64,000 nt of DNA from Paenibacillus senegalensis JC66. GTDB lineage: Bacteria > Bacillota > Bacilli > Paenibacillales > NBRC-103111. The notes beneath the pieces were generated by a model. That model saw only the letters and a list, made by a program, of their open reading frames with translations, made no database searches and was not told where the DNA came from. Shown in pieces: positions 1 through 7,135 of this stretch. How positions within the stretch are numbered: position 1 is the first letter of the stretch; each line of letters opens with the position of its first letter. The translations under genes and the position numbers were made by a program. The stretch covers positions 267,137 through 331,136 of the forward strand of contig NZ_HE610958.1 in assembly GCF_000285515.1 (NCBI RefSeq), written 5' to 3'.

Positions 1-460
1 GCTGAAGCTCTTCTTCATTATGGGGAACGAAGGCACTTAGCATCTTGAGCACACGATTGGGGGCAACAATAAAGGCGGAACGCCCATCTTTGGCCGACTG
101 CTCCCTTCTCCACTGCTTAAGTCTCTCATAGAGCTCTTCATTCCCATTCGTTTCACTGTAATACAACAATCTTTGCGCGTAGCTTCCGGCATGAAACACT
201 CTCTTGCCGATATCTATTCCTTCAATCAGCGGAACATAACCTTCCTCCAGCTTTTGCTGGACACCTCCGCGGAATGCATCCAGCGTATCCTTCCATGTCG
301 CTCCCTCGTACCACATTTCCTGCAGGCTATGGCCATCGGTAGTGTCCTGATTCCAGAGCACATGCCATACTCCTTGCCGCTCGGCAATGGATACTTGGCC
401 GGATACCGCACGGTCCTCAGCTTCTGGCTTTTGCAGGGTATTGCAAAAAATAATATTCAT
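1..460 (-). CDS. HRDC-domain protein, C-terminal part missing (runs off window)
   Basis: Reading the minus strand from an ATG at 458-460 gives an open frame of 153 codons that continues past the left edge. A clear AGGAGG lies 8-13 bases upstream of the ATG. The readable end contains an HRDC-like stretch (LKQWRREQSAKDG followed by SAFIVAPNRVLKML), the helical nucleic-acid-binding module found at the ends of RecQ helicases and RNase D. The first ~110 residues are not a helicase domain and I do not recognise them. An HRDC module suggests nucleic-acid binding, but the role is unknown. A promoter-like sequence and a terminator-like hairpin lie in its leader. Confidence 0.7.
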   Translation of the reverse strand, partial: MNIIFCNTLQKPEAEDRAVSGQVSIAERQGVWHVLWNQDTTDGHSLQEMWYEGATWKDTLDAFRGGVQQKLEEGYVPLIEGIDIGKRVFHAGSYAQRLLYYSETNGNEELYERLKQWRREQSAKDGRSAFIVAPNRVLKMLSAFVPHNEEELQ

Positions 461-494
461 ACTGCATTCCTCCTAATCTTCTGCATAGGACAAC

Positions 495-533
495 AAAAAA
501 GCACCTCTCCTACAAAAGTAGAATGAGGTGCTT
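495..533 (-). terminator. Terminator-like hairpin inside the leader of the HRDC gene
   Basis: Arms AAGCACCTC (499-507) and GAGGTGCTT (525-533) pair perfectly, with an inner CTAC/GTAG stem around an AAAA loop. On the minus strand the hairpin is followed by six T residues. It lies between the likely promoter at 563-592 and the start codon at 460, so it would stop transcription early unless bypassed. This is a possible attenuator; no leader peptide is visible. Confidence 0.6.
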
Positions 534-562
534 CCTCGGGTACCCTATGTTTATTTATTAAC

Positions 563-592
563 AGTATACAATACTAAGAAAGCTGGGGACAA
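563..592 (-). promoter_or_regulatory. Sigma-A-type promoter for the HRDC gene
   Basis: On the minus strand TTGTCC (587-592) and TATACT (563-568) are separated by 18 bases, close to the TTGACA/TATAAT consensus. Transcription would start near 556 and run into the hairpin at 499-533 before the gene. Confidence 0.5.
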
Positions 593-677
593 TAGGATTT
601 TTTGTCCTCCCCCTGGCAGCCGGATGCATATGGTACAATGTAATCAGGTTGAATGCAAGGCAGAAGGAGGAATACCA

Positions 678-977
678 TTGTTTGATCAAGAAATAGATTA
701 TTTATATGATACAACTGAGGATACGACAACACGGTTCGTATGCTTTGTCGGAGAAAGTATGAAACGCTTCGATCTCGCCATCACCTCTTCCAACCGCTTT
801 TACGGCAAAAAGCTGGTAGTCGATATTCAAACGGGCATAACCGGGATTCTCGGTCCGGATGACGTGAATGAAGAAGGCTATCTAGAGCATCTTTACCGCC
901 TAAAGGAAGATGAGGCGAACGATCTGCGCTCTTTTTTGGCTTCGGTTATCGGCACTGTCAACTTTACCGATATTTAA
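678..977 (+). CDS. DUF3055-family small protein
   Basis: 99 residues. A TTG start at 678 is chosen because AGAAGGAGG lies just upstream; the open frame extends further 5' but has no other ribosome binding site. The pattern RFVCFVGE, then RFDLAI, SNRFYGKKLVV and a GILGPDD segment resembles the DUF3055 family of small cytosolic Firmicutes proteins of unknown function. This match is from memory of the family, not from a search. It has no membrane segment and no cysteine motif. It is divergent from the HRDC gene and followed by a structured leader of the next small gene. Confidence 0.7.
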   Translation: MFDQEIDYLYDTTEDTTTRFVCFVGESMKRFDLAITSSNRFYGKKLVVDIQTGITGILGPDDVNEEGYLEHLYRLKEDEANDLRSFLASVIGTVNFTDI

Positions 978-1004
978 TTGTCCCGCATCACGTTAGGCCT
1001 GCGG

Positions 1005-1093
1005 CTCCAGGATGCTTCACCCCTCTCCCAGTGTTCTCCAGTTATAACGGCAGGCCTGCGGGAGACGCTAAGGGGTGAACCCTGATCCTGGAG
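1005..1093 (+). promoter_or_regulatory. Structured leader that could hide a ribosome binding site
   Basis: CTCCAGGAT (1005-1013) pairs with ATCCTGGAG (1085-1093), and TTCACCCCT (1016-1024) pairs with AGGGGTGAA (1071-1079). CTCCC and GGGAG extend the stem inward. The right outer arm overlaps the GGAGG that serves the ORF starting at 1104. If this part is transcribed, folding would mask that ribosome binding site. Confidence 0.45.
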
Positions 1094-1103
1094 GTGTCTT
1101 AGA

Positions 1104-1346
1104 ATGGATGGCTTTATCAAGGAAACCCGAACCCGAAACACCGATCTCTCTTCGGTAGAATCTCAGCGCAATGACCTGACTCGTGAAGAATTTCCGGAAG
1201 GCCCCTATGGCAGCAGCCTCCCGCTGGAAAGCCTCGGGAAAAGCACTCCATGGAGAGAAGATCAGCGCCCTCCCCATAGCTACGGCTATGAAAACCGGCA
1301 GCTCCACAAGGGGATGTACCGCAACGACCCGGTTGCGGAAGAGTAG
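1104..1346 (+). CDS. Small hydrophilic protein of unknown function
   Basis: 80 residues, ATG start with GGAGG at 1090-1094. The protein is charged and free of hydrophobic segments; it has recognisable low-entropy motifs (EEFPEGPYGSSLP, LGKSTPW, YENRQLHKG) that look conserved rather than random. It may belong to a small Firmicutes DUF family (possibly DUF3905), but this is not verified. The ribosome binding site falls inside the inverted repeat at 1005-1093, and a long palindrome and the ilvD terminator follow it. Overlapping frames in the same region look like shadows. Confidence 0.55.
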   Translation: MDGFIKETRTRNTDLSSVESQRNDLTREEFPEGPYGSSLPLESLGKSTPWREDQRPPHSYGYENRQLHKGMYRNDPVAEE

Positions 1347-1370
1347 CTTTATCCAAGAACACTCCCTCCA

Positions 1371-1412
1371 ATTAAATGGCCATTCGGGCTTAATGCCTGA
1401 TGGCCATTTAAT
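1371..1412. terminator. Long perfect stem-loop after the small ORF
   Basis: ATTAAATGGCCAT (1371-1383) and ATGGCCATTTAAT (1400-1412) pair over 13 bases, and CGGGC/GCCTG extends the stem inside. There is no clear T-run, so it may protect RNA 3' ends or act with the adjacent terminator. Confidence 0.45.
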
Positions 1413-1423
1413 GGTTTATCAGT

Positions 1424-1464
1424 AAAAAACAGCCTTGAGATTGGTTGATCGATCTCAAGGCTGT
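1424..1464 (-). terminator. Intrinsic terminator of ilvD
   Basis: ACAGCCTTGAGAT (1429-1441) pairs with ATCTCAAGGCTGT (1452-1464). On the minus strand it is followed by a run of T, 37 bases after the ilvD stop codon. On the plus strand a shorter T-rich stretch follows, so it could work in both directions. Confidence 0.85.
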
Positions 1465-1500
1465 CCATTTTTATAGGAAGATTAAATTATACAAGGAAAA

Positions 1501-3189
1501 TTAAATTTTCATAATGCCGCCGGAGCTGGCGTTCGTAACAAGCTTGGAATAACGGGCAAGGTAACCGGTTTTGACCTTCGGTTCAAAGCCTTTCCAGTTC
1601 GCTTTGCGGCGCTCCATTTCTTCATCGCTGATTTTCAGCTCAATTTTACGGTTTACGAGATCAAGCTCGATAATATCTCCATCCTCGACAAAAGCAATCG
1701 GACCACCCTCAGCCGCTTCCGGAGAAATATGCCCGATACTGATGCCGCGGGAAGCTCCGGAGAAACGGCCGTCCGTAATTAAGCCGACTTTCGCACCGAG
1801 CCCCATTCCGACAATTTGTGAAGTCGGTGCCAGCATTTCCGGCATACCGGGGCCGCCTTTCGGACCTTCATAGCGGATAACGACAACGTGGCCTTCCTTG
1901 ACCTTGCCATTGGCAATGCCATACAGCGCTTCGTCCTGAGAGTCGAAGCAAATGGCAGGCCCTTCGTGACGTCCGCCTACTTCTTTGTCTACGGCACCAA
2001 CTTTGATGATGCTGCCGTTAGGTGCCAGATTGCCGAACAGAACAGCCAGTCCGCCTTCCTGGCTGTGCGGATTGTCGATCGGACGAATGACGTCCTTATC
2101 GATAATTTCGCAGCCCTCTACATTTTCCTTGAGTGTCTTGCCGCTTACGGTTATGCATTCACCATTGAGCGCCCCTGGTTTTTTCAGCAGCTCATTAATA
2201 ATCGCACTGACCCCGCCCGCGTTATGGACGTCCTCGATATGGTAGTCGGAAGCAGGAGCGATCTTGGCGAGATGCGGAACTCTCTTCGCAATCTCATTAA
2301 TTCTTTCGATCGGATAGTCAATACCCGCCTCATGGGCGATGGCCAATGTATGCAGTACGGTATTGGTCGAACCGCCCATAGCCATATCCAGGGCAAAGGC
2401 ATTATCGATCGCCTCAATGGTGACGATATCGCTAGGCTTAATGTCGCGTTTGATCAGCTCCATTAATTGCTTGGCAGATTGTCTGACGAAATCCTTGCGC
2501 TCTTCTGCAACCGCAAGAATAGTTCCGTTACCCGGCAGGGCAAGGCCGAGACCCTCTGCAAGGCAGTTCATGGAATTCGCCGTGAACATTCCGGAGCAGG
2601 ATCCGCAGGTCGGGCAGCCGTATTGCTCCAGCTCTTGAAGGCTTTGCTCATCGATTTTGCCGGATTGAAATGCTCCTACGCCTTCAAATACAGAAGACAA
2701 GGAAATAGAGCGTCCGTTCTTGTCTTTTCCGGCTTTCATCGGACCGCCGCTGACAAAAATGGTAGGGATGTCAACGCGAACGGCTCCCATCATCATTCCC
2801 GGCGTAATTTTGTCGCAGTTAGGAATACAAACCATTCCGTCGAACCAGTGCGCGGAAACTACCGTTTCCAGCGAATCGGCAATGATTTCACGGCTTGGCA
2901 GTGAATAGCGCATACCGATGTGCCCCATCGCGATCCCGTCATCCACACCGATCGTATTAAATTCAAAAGGCACGCCCCCCGCTTCGCGGATTGCCTCCTT
3001 AACAATTTTGCCAAACTCCTGCAGATGAACATGCCCGGGCACGATATCGATATAAGAGTTGCAAACCGCTATAAACGGCTTGTCGAAATCCTCTTCCTTT
3101 ACCCCGGCTGCACGCAGCAAGCTGCGGTGAGGAGCGCGGTCAAAGCCTTTTTTAATCATATCACTGCGCATTTTTCCCTTTTGTGCCAT
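1501..3189 (-). CDS. ilvD: Dihydroxy-acid dehydratase
   Basis: 562 residues, the usual length. IlvD removes water from 2,3-dihydroxy-3-methylbutanoate and 2,3-dihydroxy-3-methylpentanoate in valine, isoleucine and pantothenate synthesis, using an iron-sulfur cluster in the cytosol. The motifs [15 protein letters not shown] (from residue 121) and [18 protein letters not shown] (from 192) carry the expected cluster cysteines, and the C-terminal part has the typical [12 protein letters not shown] segment. The ATG at 3189 is preceded by GGGGGA. The gene stands alone, with no ilvBHC-leu genes beside it, and ends at a strong terminator. A TATACT -10-like sequence lies about 20 bases above the start region; no T-box was found. 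Confidence 0.97.
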   Translation of the reverse strand: MAQKGKMRSDMIKKGFDRAPHRSLLRAAGVKEEDFDKPFIAVCNSYIDIVPGHVHLQEFGKIVKEAIREAGGVPFEFNTIGVDDGIAMGHIGMRYSLPSREIIADSLETVVSAHWFDGMVCIPNCDKITPGMMMGAVRVDIPTIFVSGGPMKAGKDKNGRSISLSSVFEGVGAFQSGKIDEQSLQELEQYGCPTCGSCSGMFTANSMNCLAEGLGLALPGNGTILAVAEERKDFVRQSAKQLMELIKRDIKPSDIVTIEAIDNAFALDMAMGGSTNTVLHTLAIAHEAGIDYPIERINEIAKRVPHLAKIAPASDYHIEDVHNAGGVSAIINELLKKPGALNGECITVSGKTLKENVEGCEIIDKDVIRPIDNPHSQEGGLAVLFGNLAPNGSIIKVGAVDKEVGGRHEGPAICFDSQDEALYGIANGKVKEGHVVVIRYEGPKGGPGMPEMLAPTSQIVGMGLGAKVGLITDGRFSGASRGISIGHISPEAAEGGPIAFVEDGDIIELDLVNRKIELKISDEEMERRKANWKGFEPKVKTGYLARYSKLVTNASSGGIMKI

Positions 3190-3306
3190 AACTAAAGTAT
3201 CCCCCTGACTGAGTATAATCTATCAGCATCACATGAAAGAATCTGCGATTCCGCAAGAGACGATGCATATAAACAAGGAAAGAATCTTCCTGAAGAAAAC
3301 AAGACA

Positions 3307-3324
3307 GGCGGAGCCAACTCCGCC
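3307..3324 (-). terminator. Probable terminator after the exonuclease gene
   Basis: GGCGGAG and CTCCGCC pair around CCAA. On the minus strand the stem is followed by TGTCTTGTTTTCTT, an imperfect T-tract. It lies about 125 bases downstream of the exonuclease stop codon. Confidence 0.5.
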
Positions 3325-3448
3325 ATACAGCTCAGGCTAATCTAGTTAATTGTAACACGTTTTGCAAGGATTGAGAACCACGCGGCCCCTTTCCTTTTCA
3401 GACCACGACCACATAAACTTTATAGATACTTGGATAAAAAAAGCAGCT

Positions 3449-4324
3449 TTACCCGATCAGCTTCATCAGTCCTTTAAACTCCAGCTCTTCAAATTTCGAG
3501 CGGACGGTATGGGGATCCATCTGCCAGCAGCATTCATCCAGCCCGCACGCGATCGGCACATCACGGCGGATGCGGGCCAAATCCCTCGACAAATGCAGCA
3601 TATCGAGCCCATTTTCGATCTTAATGCGCAGCCCCTTCGGCAAGCTTTCCAAATTTTGCAGAATGCCTTCTATCGAGCCGTATTCCAGCAGCAGCTTTAC
3701 CGCCGTCTTTTCTCCAATCCCTTTCACTCCCGGATAATTGTCGCTGGAATCGCCCATAAGCCCTTTTAAATCAATAATTTGTTCAGGCGTTAATTGCTTC
3801 TCTTGCATTAGCAAATCCAGATCATAGACCGCATAATTCGATGCGCCCTTTTTCATAATGATGACATGGATTTGCTGGTTGACCAGCTGAAGCAGATCAT
3901 GATCACCTGTAAGAATAAGCACTTGACTGTTCTCGGCATAAGCATCGGCAAGCGTACCGATACAATCATCCGCCTCAAAGCCGCTGCAGCCAATATTCGG
4001 TACTCCGAAGCAGTCCACTACCTCTTTTACAAGGTCGAATTGAGGAATCAATTCTTCCGGAGGGGCCTCTCGATTAGCTTTATAATCTTGAAATTGCTCT
4101 GTCCGGAACGTGCTGCTCCCCATGTCCCAGCAGCAGACGACATGTGTCGGCTGAAATGTATGTACAGCATCCCAGAAATAACGGACAAATCCGTAAACGG
4201 CATTGGTCGGCATACCCGAGCTCGTTTTCTTAATATAGCCGCTGAATGAAGTAGCGTAAAAAGCGCGAAACAAAAGCGCCATTCCGTCTACAAGCAAAAC
4301 CTTAGCCTTTGTGCTTTCTTCCAT
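3449..4324 (-). CDS. ypcP: 5'-3' exonuclease of the DNA polymerase I N-terminal type
   Basis: 291 residues, the size of free-standing homologues of the PolA 5' nuclease domain such as B. subtilis YpcP. These enzymes remove RNA primers and flaps. Acidic metal-binding residues are visible in VLLVDGMALLFRAF (N-terminus), FEADDCIGTLA and LTGDHDLLQLV. The helix-hairpin-helix segment PGVKGIGEKTAVKLL follows MGDSSDNYPG, as expected. The ATG at 4324 follows a GGAGGAG sequence. It shares direction with the Nudix gene 72 bases upstream and may be co-transcribed with it. A C-terminal polymerase domain is absent, as normal for this subfamily. Confidence 0.93.
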   Translation of the reverse strand: MEESTKAKVLLVDGMALLFRAFYATSFSGYIKKTSSGMPTNAVYGFVRYFWDAVHTFQPTHVVCCWDMGSSTFRTEQFQDYKANREAPPEELIPQFDLVKEVVDCFGVPNIGCSGFEADDCIGTLADAYAENSQVLILTGDHDLLQLVNQQIHVIIMKKGASNYAVYDLDLLMQEKQLTPEQIIDLKGLMGDSSDNYPGVKGIGEKTAVKLLLEYGSIEGILQNLESLPKGLRIKIENGLDMLHLSRDLARIRRDVPIACGLDECCWQMDPHTVRSKFEELEFKGLMKLIG

Positions 4325-4396
4325 CTTCCCTACTCCTCCTCACGTGATACTCTGCCGCAGTTATACAGCAGCACATCCATCCCATGGCTCTGTCTG

Positions 4397-4810
4397 TCAA
4401 CTTATAATTAAGCAGAAGGGCTGACGGCTCGTATCCAGAATATGAATCAGCTCCTCCTTATACCCTTGTTCTTCAAACAATTCCAATACCTTCTCCAGCG
4501 GAAGAAAGGCAACCTCGACACTTTCCTCCGTAGTAGTCGGGGTTCCTCCTATGGGCTTGCCCAGCCACCAAGTGCAGCAAAGGCTCTGGTCCACCTGCTG
4601 GCTGATGCCGCAAAACCGGGTAATCTCCATGTCAATCCCGGTCTCCTCCCTGACTTCACGTATAACCGCTTCCGGCAGGGATTCATCCTGTTCCAAGTGA
4701 CCTCCCGGCAATTCCCAGCCGCGATCAGCATTCCTTATTACCAAGAGCTCGTTGCGTTCATTCAGTACGGCCGCACTTGCAGTAATTCTGTGCTTCCTCA
4801 ACAATTCCAT
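4397..4810 (-). CDS. Nudix hydrolase
   Basis: 137 residues with a complete Nudix box, GHLEQDESLPEAVIREVREE followed by TGI, matching GX5EX7REUXEEXGU. The enzymes cleave nucleoside diphosphates linked to another group; the substrate cannot be told from the sequence. The protein starts MELLRKHRITASAAVLNE and has the usual small alpha/beta fold size, with no extra domain. It lies just upstream of the exonuclease gene in the same direction, with a 72-base gap. Confidence 0.9.
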   Translation of the reverse strand: MELLRKHRITASAAVLNERNELLVIRNADRGWELPGGHLEQDESLPEAVIREVREETGIDMEITRFCGISQQVDQSLCCTWWLGKPIGGTPTTTEESVEVAFLPLEKVLELFEEQGYKEELIHILDTSRQPFCLIIS

Positions 4811-4990
4811 TAATACACCTCATGACTATTGGTCTTGTTATTATTCTATCATAGCGAATCCGTCCGGCCAGCGATAGAGTAAGAGAGTTTTTTCCAATAT
4901 TGACAATTTGCTGCATTCAATCTATTTCCGCAATGGTCTGCCGGCAACGTGCCTACTGAATTAGCTCTGCAGCTATTCTTAAACAGCAAA

Positions 4991-5037
4991 AGAAAAAGCC
5001 CTTTCCTGCGACCAAATCGGTCGTCCCAGGAAAAGGC
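4991..5037 (-). terminator. Terminator of the DoxX gene
   Basis: A long stem joins AGCCC-TTTCCTG-CGACC (4996-5012) to GGTCG-CCAGGAAA-GGCT (up to 5037). On the minus strand it is followed by TTTTTCTTTTGC. It is about 100 bases downstream of the DoxX stop codon. Confidence 0.8.
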
Positions 5038-5139
5038 TCATCGTCAGGGCATTGACTTTTAGGGTGGAAAGATTTGCGGGAGCTGGAGCCGGGCTTTCGG
5101 CTTATTCGATCATGATGCAGATTGCAGCTCAGATAGCTA

Positions 5140-5694
5140 TTAGGCATGTGCCGTGTTGCCTTCCTCGTCAGCCGCTCCTTTGCCTGCTGTTCCGCCAGCG
5201 CCTGTTCTGTTAGCTTTCCACTGATTAATTAAGTTTTTCAGGTAGGGCATCAGGTAGAAGTCTACACCAAATTTTCCGGCGTTGGCTCCAGCGATGAAGA
5301 TAAGTCCTCCGATCAGTACCATCCAAGGGTTAGTCGAAATTGTACCGGCGAACAGGAACATGAAATTCATGACTAATCCGAAGAATGCTGCTGTTGCTGT
5401 CAAAGCACCAACTACCAAGCCGAGACCGACCAGCAATTCACCCCATGGAACCAGAACGTTAAACAGTTTAACATTGGGCAGTGCTACGGCTTCAATAAAA
5501 GCTGTGTACGTAGGGTAAATGACTTCTCCTGCTTTGTTTACGGGGTTGGCAACTGCGTTGTTCAAATAACCGCTGGCGTCGAAGCCGCCTGTAATTTTGC
5601 CCCAGCCCGAAGTCATCCAATTCCAGCCAAGGTAAATTCTCAAGAAGGCGAAAATCACTGCCGCTATCTTGCTTTCTCTTAACCAATTAATCAT
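5140..5694 (-). CDS. DoxX-family membrane protein
   Basis: 184 residues from the ATG at 5694, chosen because AAAGGAG lies 9 bases upstream; an in-frame ATG nine bases earlier overlaps that site. Four hydrophobic segments are visible, with the typical start FAFLRIYLGWNWMTSGWGKI and the segment LVPWGELLVGLGLVVGALT. DoxX-like proteins are quinone-associated or redox-linked membrane proteins; most have no proven role. The C-terminal tail is Gly/Ala-rich and hydrophilic. Two Fnr-like palindromes lie 69 and 178 bases upstream, which suggests oxygen or redox control (inference). The gene is alone and ends at a strong terminator. Confidence 0.85.
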   Translation of the reverse strand: MINWLRESKIAAVIFAFLRIYLGWNWMTSGWGKITGGFDASGYLNNAVANPVNKAGEVIYPTYTAFIEAVALPNVKLFNVLVPWGELLVGLGLVVGALTATAAFFGLVMNFMFLFAGTISTNPWMVLIGGLIFIAGANAGKFGVDFYLMPYLKNLINQWKANRTGAGGTAGKGAADEEGNTAHA

Positions 5695-5762
5695 TTGAAC
5701 CATCTCCTTTAACATAGTAGGGGACTTCCTCACTTCGCTGCCGCTTTTTACTTTTTTTGTTT

Positions 5763-5778
5763 AGTGATTATTTTCACA
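5763..5778. promoter_or_regulatory. Fnr/Crp-like palindrome near the DoxX promoter
   Basis: AGTGA-TTATTT-TCACA matches the TGTGA-N6-TCACA consensus of Fnr/Crp-type regulators at 9 of 10 positions. It is 69 bases upstream of the DoxX start, a place where such a factor could act. Confidence 0.5.
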
Positions 5779-5871
5779 TAAGAGGATGCAGCTGTTTGCT
5801 TTGTTTTTTTCTTTTAAGGGAGGTGTTCCCCTTCCTTGATTCCATCATACTACGAAAACAACGCTTGTGAA

Positions 5872-5887
5872 TGTGATAATTTTCACA
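5872..5887. promoter_or_regulatory. Perfect Fnr/Crp-like palindrome upstream of DoxX
   Basis: TGTGA-TAATTT-TCACA matches the TGTGA-N6-TCACA consensus at all ten positions. Further TGTGA half-sites lie beside it (TTGTGA at 5865, ATGTGAACACAA at 5891). It is 178 bases upstream of DoxX and 213 bases upstream of the tiny ORF at 6100, so it could serve either. Confidence 0.5.
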
Positions 5888-6099
5888 AATATGTGAACAC
5901 AACGTTCTTCTCACGTTTTTGTCACATTTTCGGTTGTTACTTTTCTTTGTTGCTCTCGCTTGGTCAGCTTCACCCCCAACAAGGAAAACTGCGAGCCGGT
6001 AAAGACGTCTTTTGCTGAAACTATTGCTTAAGGTCAATCGTATGTTCCTATAAAGCAAACTACAAAGCTTCACATTTCATTTCTAAGGAGTCGATCTGC

Positions 6100-6198
6100 A
6101 TGAGTTTTGTTTTTGGTTTCGGTATTATTGGTATTCTGCTCGCTTTGCTGCTCCTAGCGCTGGTTGCTATCGGCGTCATTTATTTCCTCAATAAATAG
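6100..6198 (+). CDS. Tiny single-span membrane peptide
   Basis: 32 codons, ATG at 6100 with AAGGAG upstream. The peptide begins MSFVFGFGIIG and is almost wholly hydrophobic, ending GVIYFLNK, so it should form one membrane helix with a short basic tail. A good hairpin terminator follows at once, so this looks like a complete one-gene unit. I do not recognise the family. Its end resembles that of the tiny peptide at 35619-35702 (GVIYFINNA). A toxin, a membrane-protein regulator or a sporulation peptide are all possible. Confidence 0.6.
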   Translation: MSFVFGFGIIGILLALLLLALVAIGVIYFLNK

Positions 6199-6200
6199 CT

Positions 6201-6249
6201 GGCGATTAAGGCTTCCCGATGCGGGACTTAAGCAGCCGTTTTTTCTTTT
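6201..6249 (+). terminator. Terminator of the tiny membrane-peptide gene
   Basis: Nested stems GGC/GCC, TTAAG/CTTAA and CCCG/CGGG fold one long hairpin, followed by GTTTTTTCTTTT. It begins 3 bases after the stop codon of the tiny ORF. Confidence 0.75.
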
Positions 6250-6451
6250 ACCGGACCCTATGCTATTCTTAAAGCATCTTTTCTCTAAATGCCCGTGAGG
6301 TATTGTCACTCTGCCCTCAGGGCGAATCATTAATGGCGATGCCCGCTTACGGACAGACTATATGGTCGATAGGAGCGGTGAAAAGTATTTGCAGAGCGCT
6401 GCACTGGATTATGCAGCATGACAGAAAGCTGCTAGGAGGCTGAGAACGGGA

Positions 6452-7135
6452 ATGGTTCGAATACTGCTTGTGGAAGATGAAAAGGTTATGGCTAAGAACA
6501 TAGCTTTTTTTCTCGAAAAAGAAGGGTACTCTATTGACATCGCCCACGACGGCCAGTCAGGCTTGACGATGTTTCAAAATGGCCGCTATGATCTGCTGCT
6601 GCTGGATTGGACGTTGCCCAAAATGGACGGCTTGCAGTTATGCCGGACCATCCGTCAGCAGTCTGCTGTTCCTATTATGATGATAACCGCCAAGGAAGAA
6701 CTGATGGACAAAGTGATCGGCCTTGAGGTTGGAGCCGACGACTATGTCACGAAGCCATTTCATCAGCGCGAACTGCTGGCCCGCATTCATGCTCTGCTGC
6801 GACGCAACCAGCAGCAGGGGCAAATGAATGAATCATCCCTCGAATATGATGGTTTGCGTCTTGATACCGGCAAAATGGTGTTGGTCTATGGGGAGCGTTC
6901 CATTCCGTTAACCGCTAATGAATACAAATTGCTGGAAGTGATGATGCGCCACCCGCAAAATGTGTTTACCCGCGAGATGCTCTTCGAGAAGGTATGGGGG
7001 ACAACAGCCGGCTTTAGCGACCGCACAGTAGACGTCAACGTCAGCCGGATCCGCAAAAAAATAAGCGAGCTAACAGACCGCAACTATTTGTATGCGGTTC
7101 GGGGACTAGGCTATCGTTTCGGTGAGAGCGGATGA
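6452..7135 (+). CDS. OmpR-family response regulator
   Basis: 227 residues. The N-terminal receiver domain has the acidic pair at E8-D9, the phosphoacceptor D52 in LLLLDWTLPKMDG, and K101 in DDYVTKPF. Residues ~125-225 form a winged-helix DNA-binding domain (ANEYKLLEVMMRHP, then DVNVSRIRKKI and VRGLGYRF). It is the output partner of the kinase that follows, which starts 4 bases before this gene ends. CTAGGAGG is 12 bases above the ATG. The target genes are unknown; the GerMN lipoprotein gene downstream is a candidate by position only. Confidence 0.94.
   Translation: MVRILLVEDEKVMAKNIAFFLEKEGYSIDIAHDGQSGLTMFQNGRYDLLLLDWTLPKMDGLQLCRTIRQQSAVPIMMITAKEELMDKVIGLEVGADDYVTKPFHQRELLARIHALLRRNQQQGQMNESSLEYDGLRLDTGKMVLVYGERSIPLTANEYKLLEVMMRHPQNVFTREMLFEKVWGTTAGFSDRTVDVNVSRIRKKISELTDRNYLYAVRGLGYRFGESG

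Noticed and set aside
3190-3306. T-box or CodY site for ilvD
   Set aside because: Neither the T-box core nor an AATTTTCWGAAAATT-like box is present; only a weak -10 element is visible.
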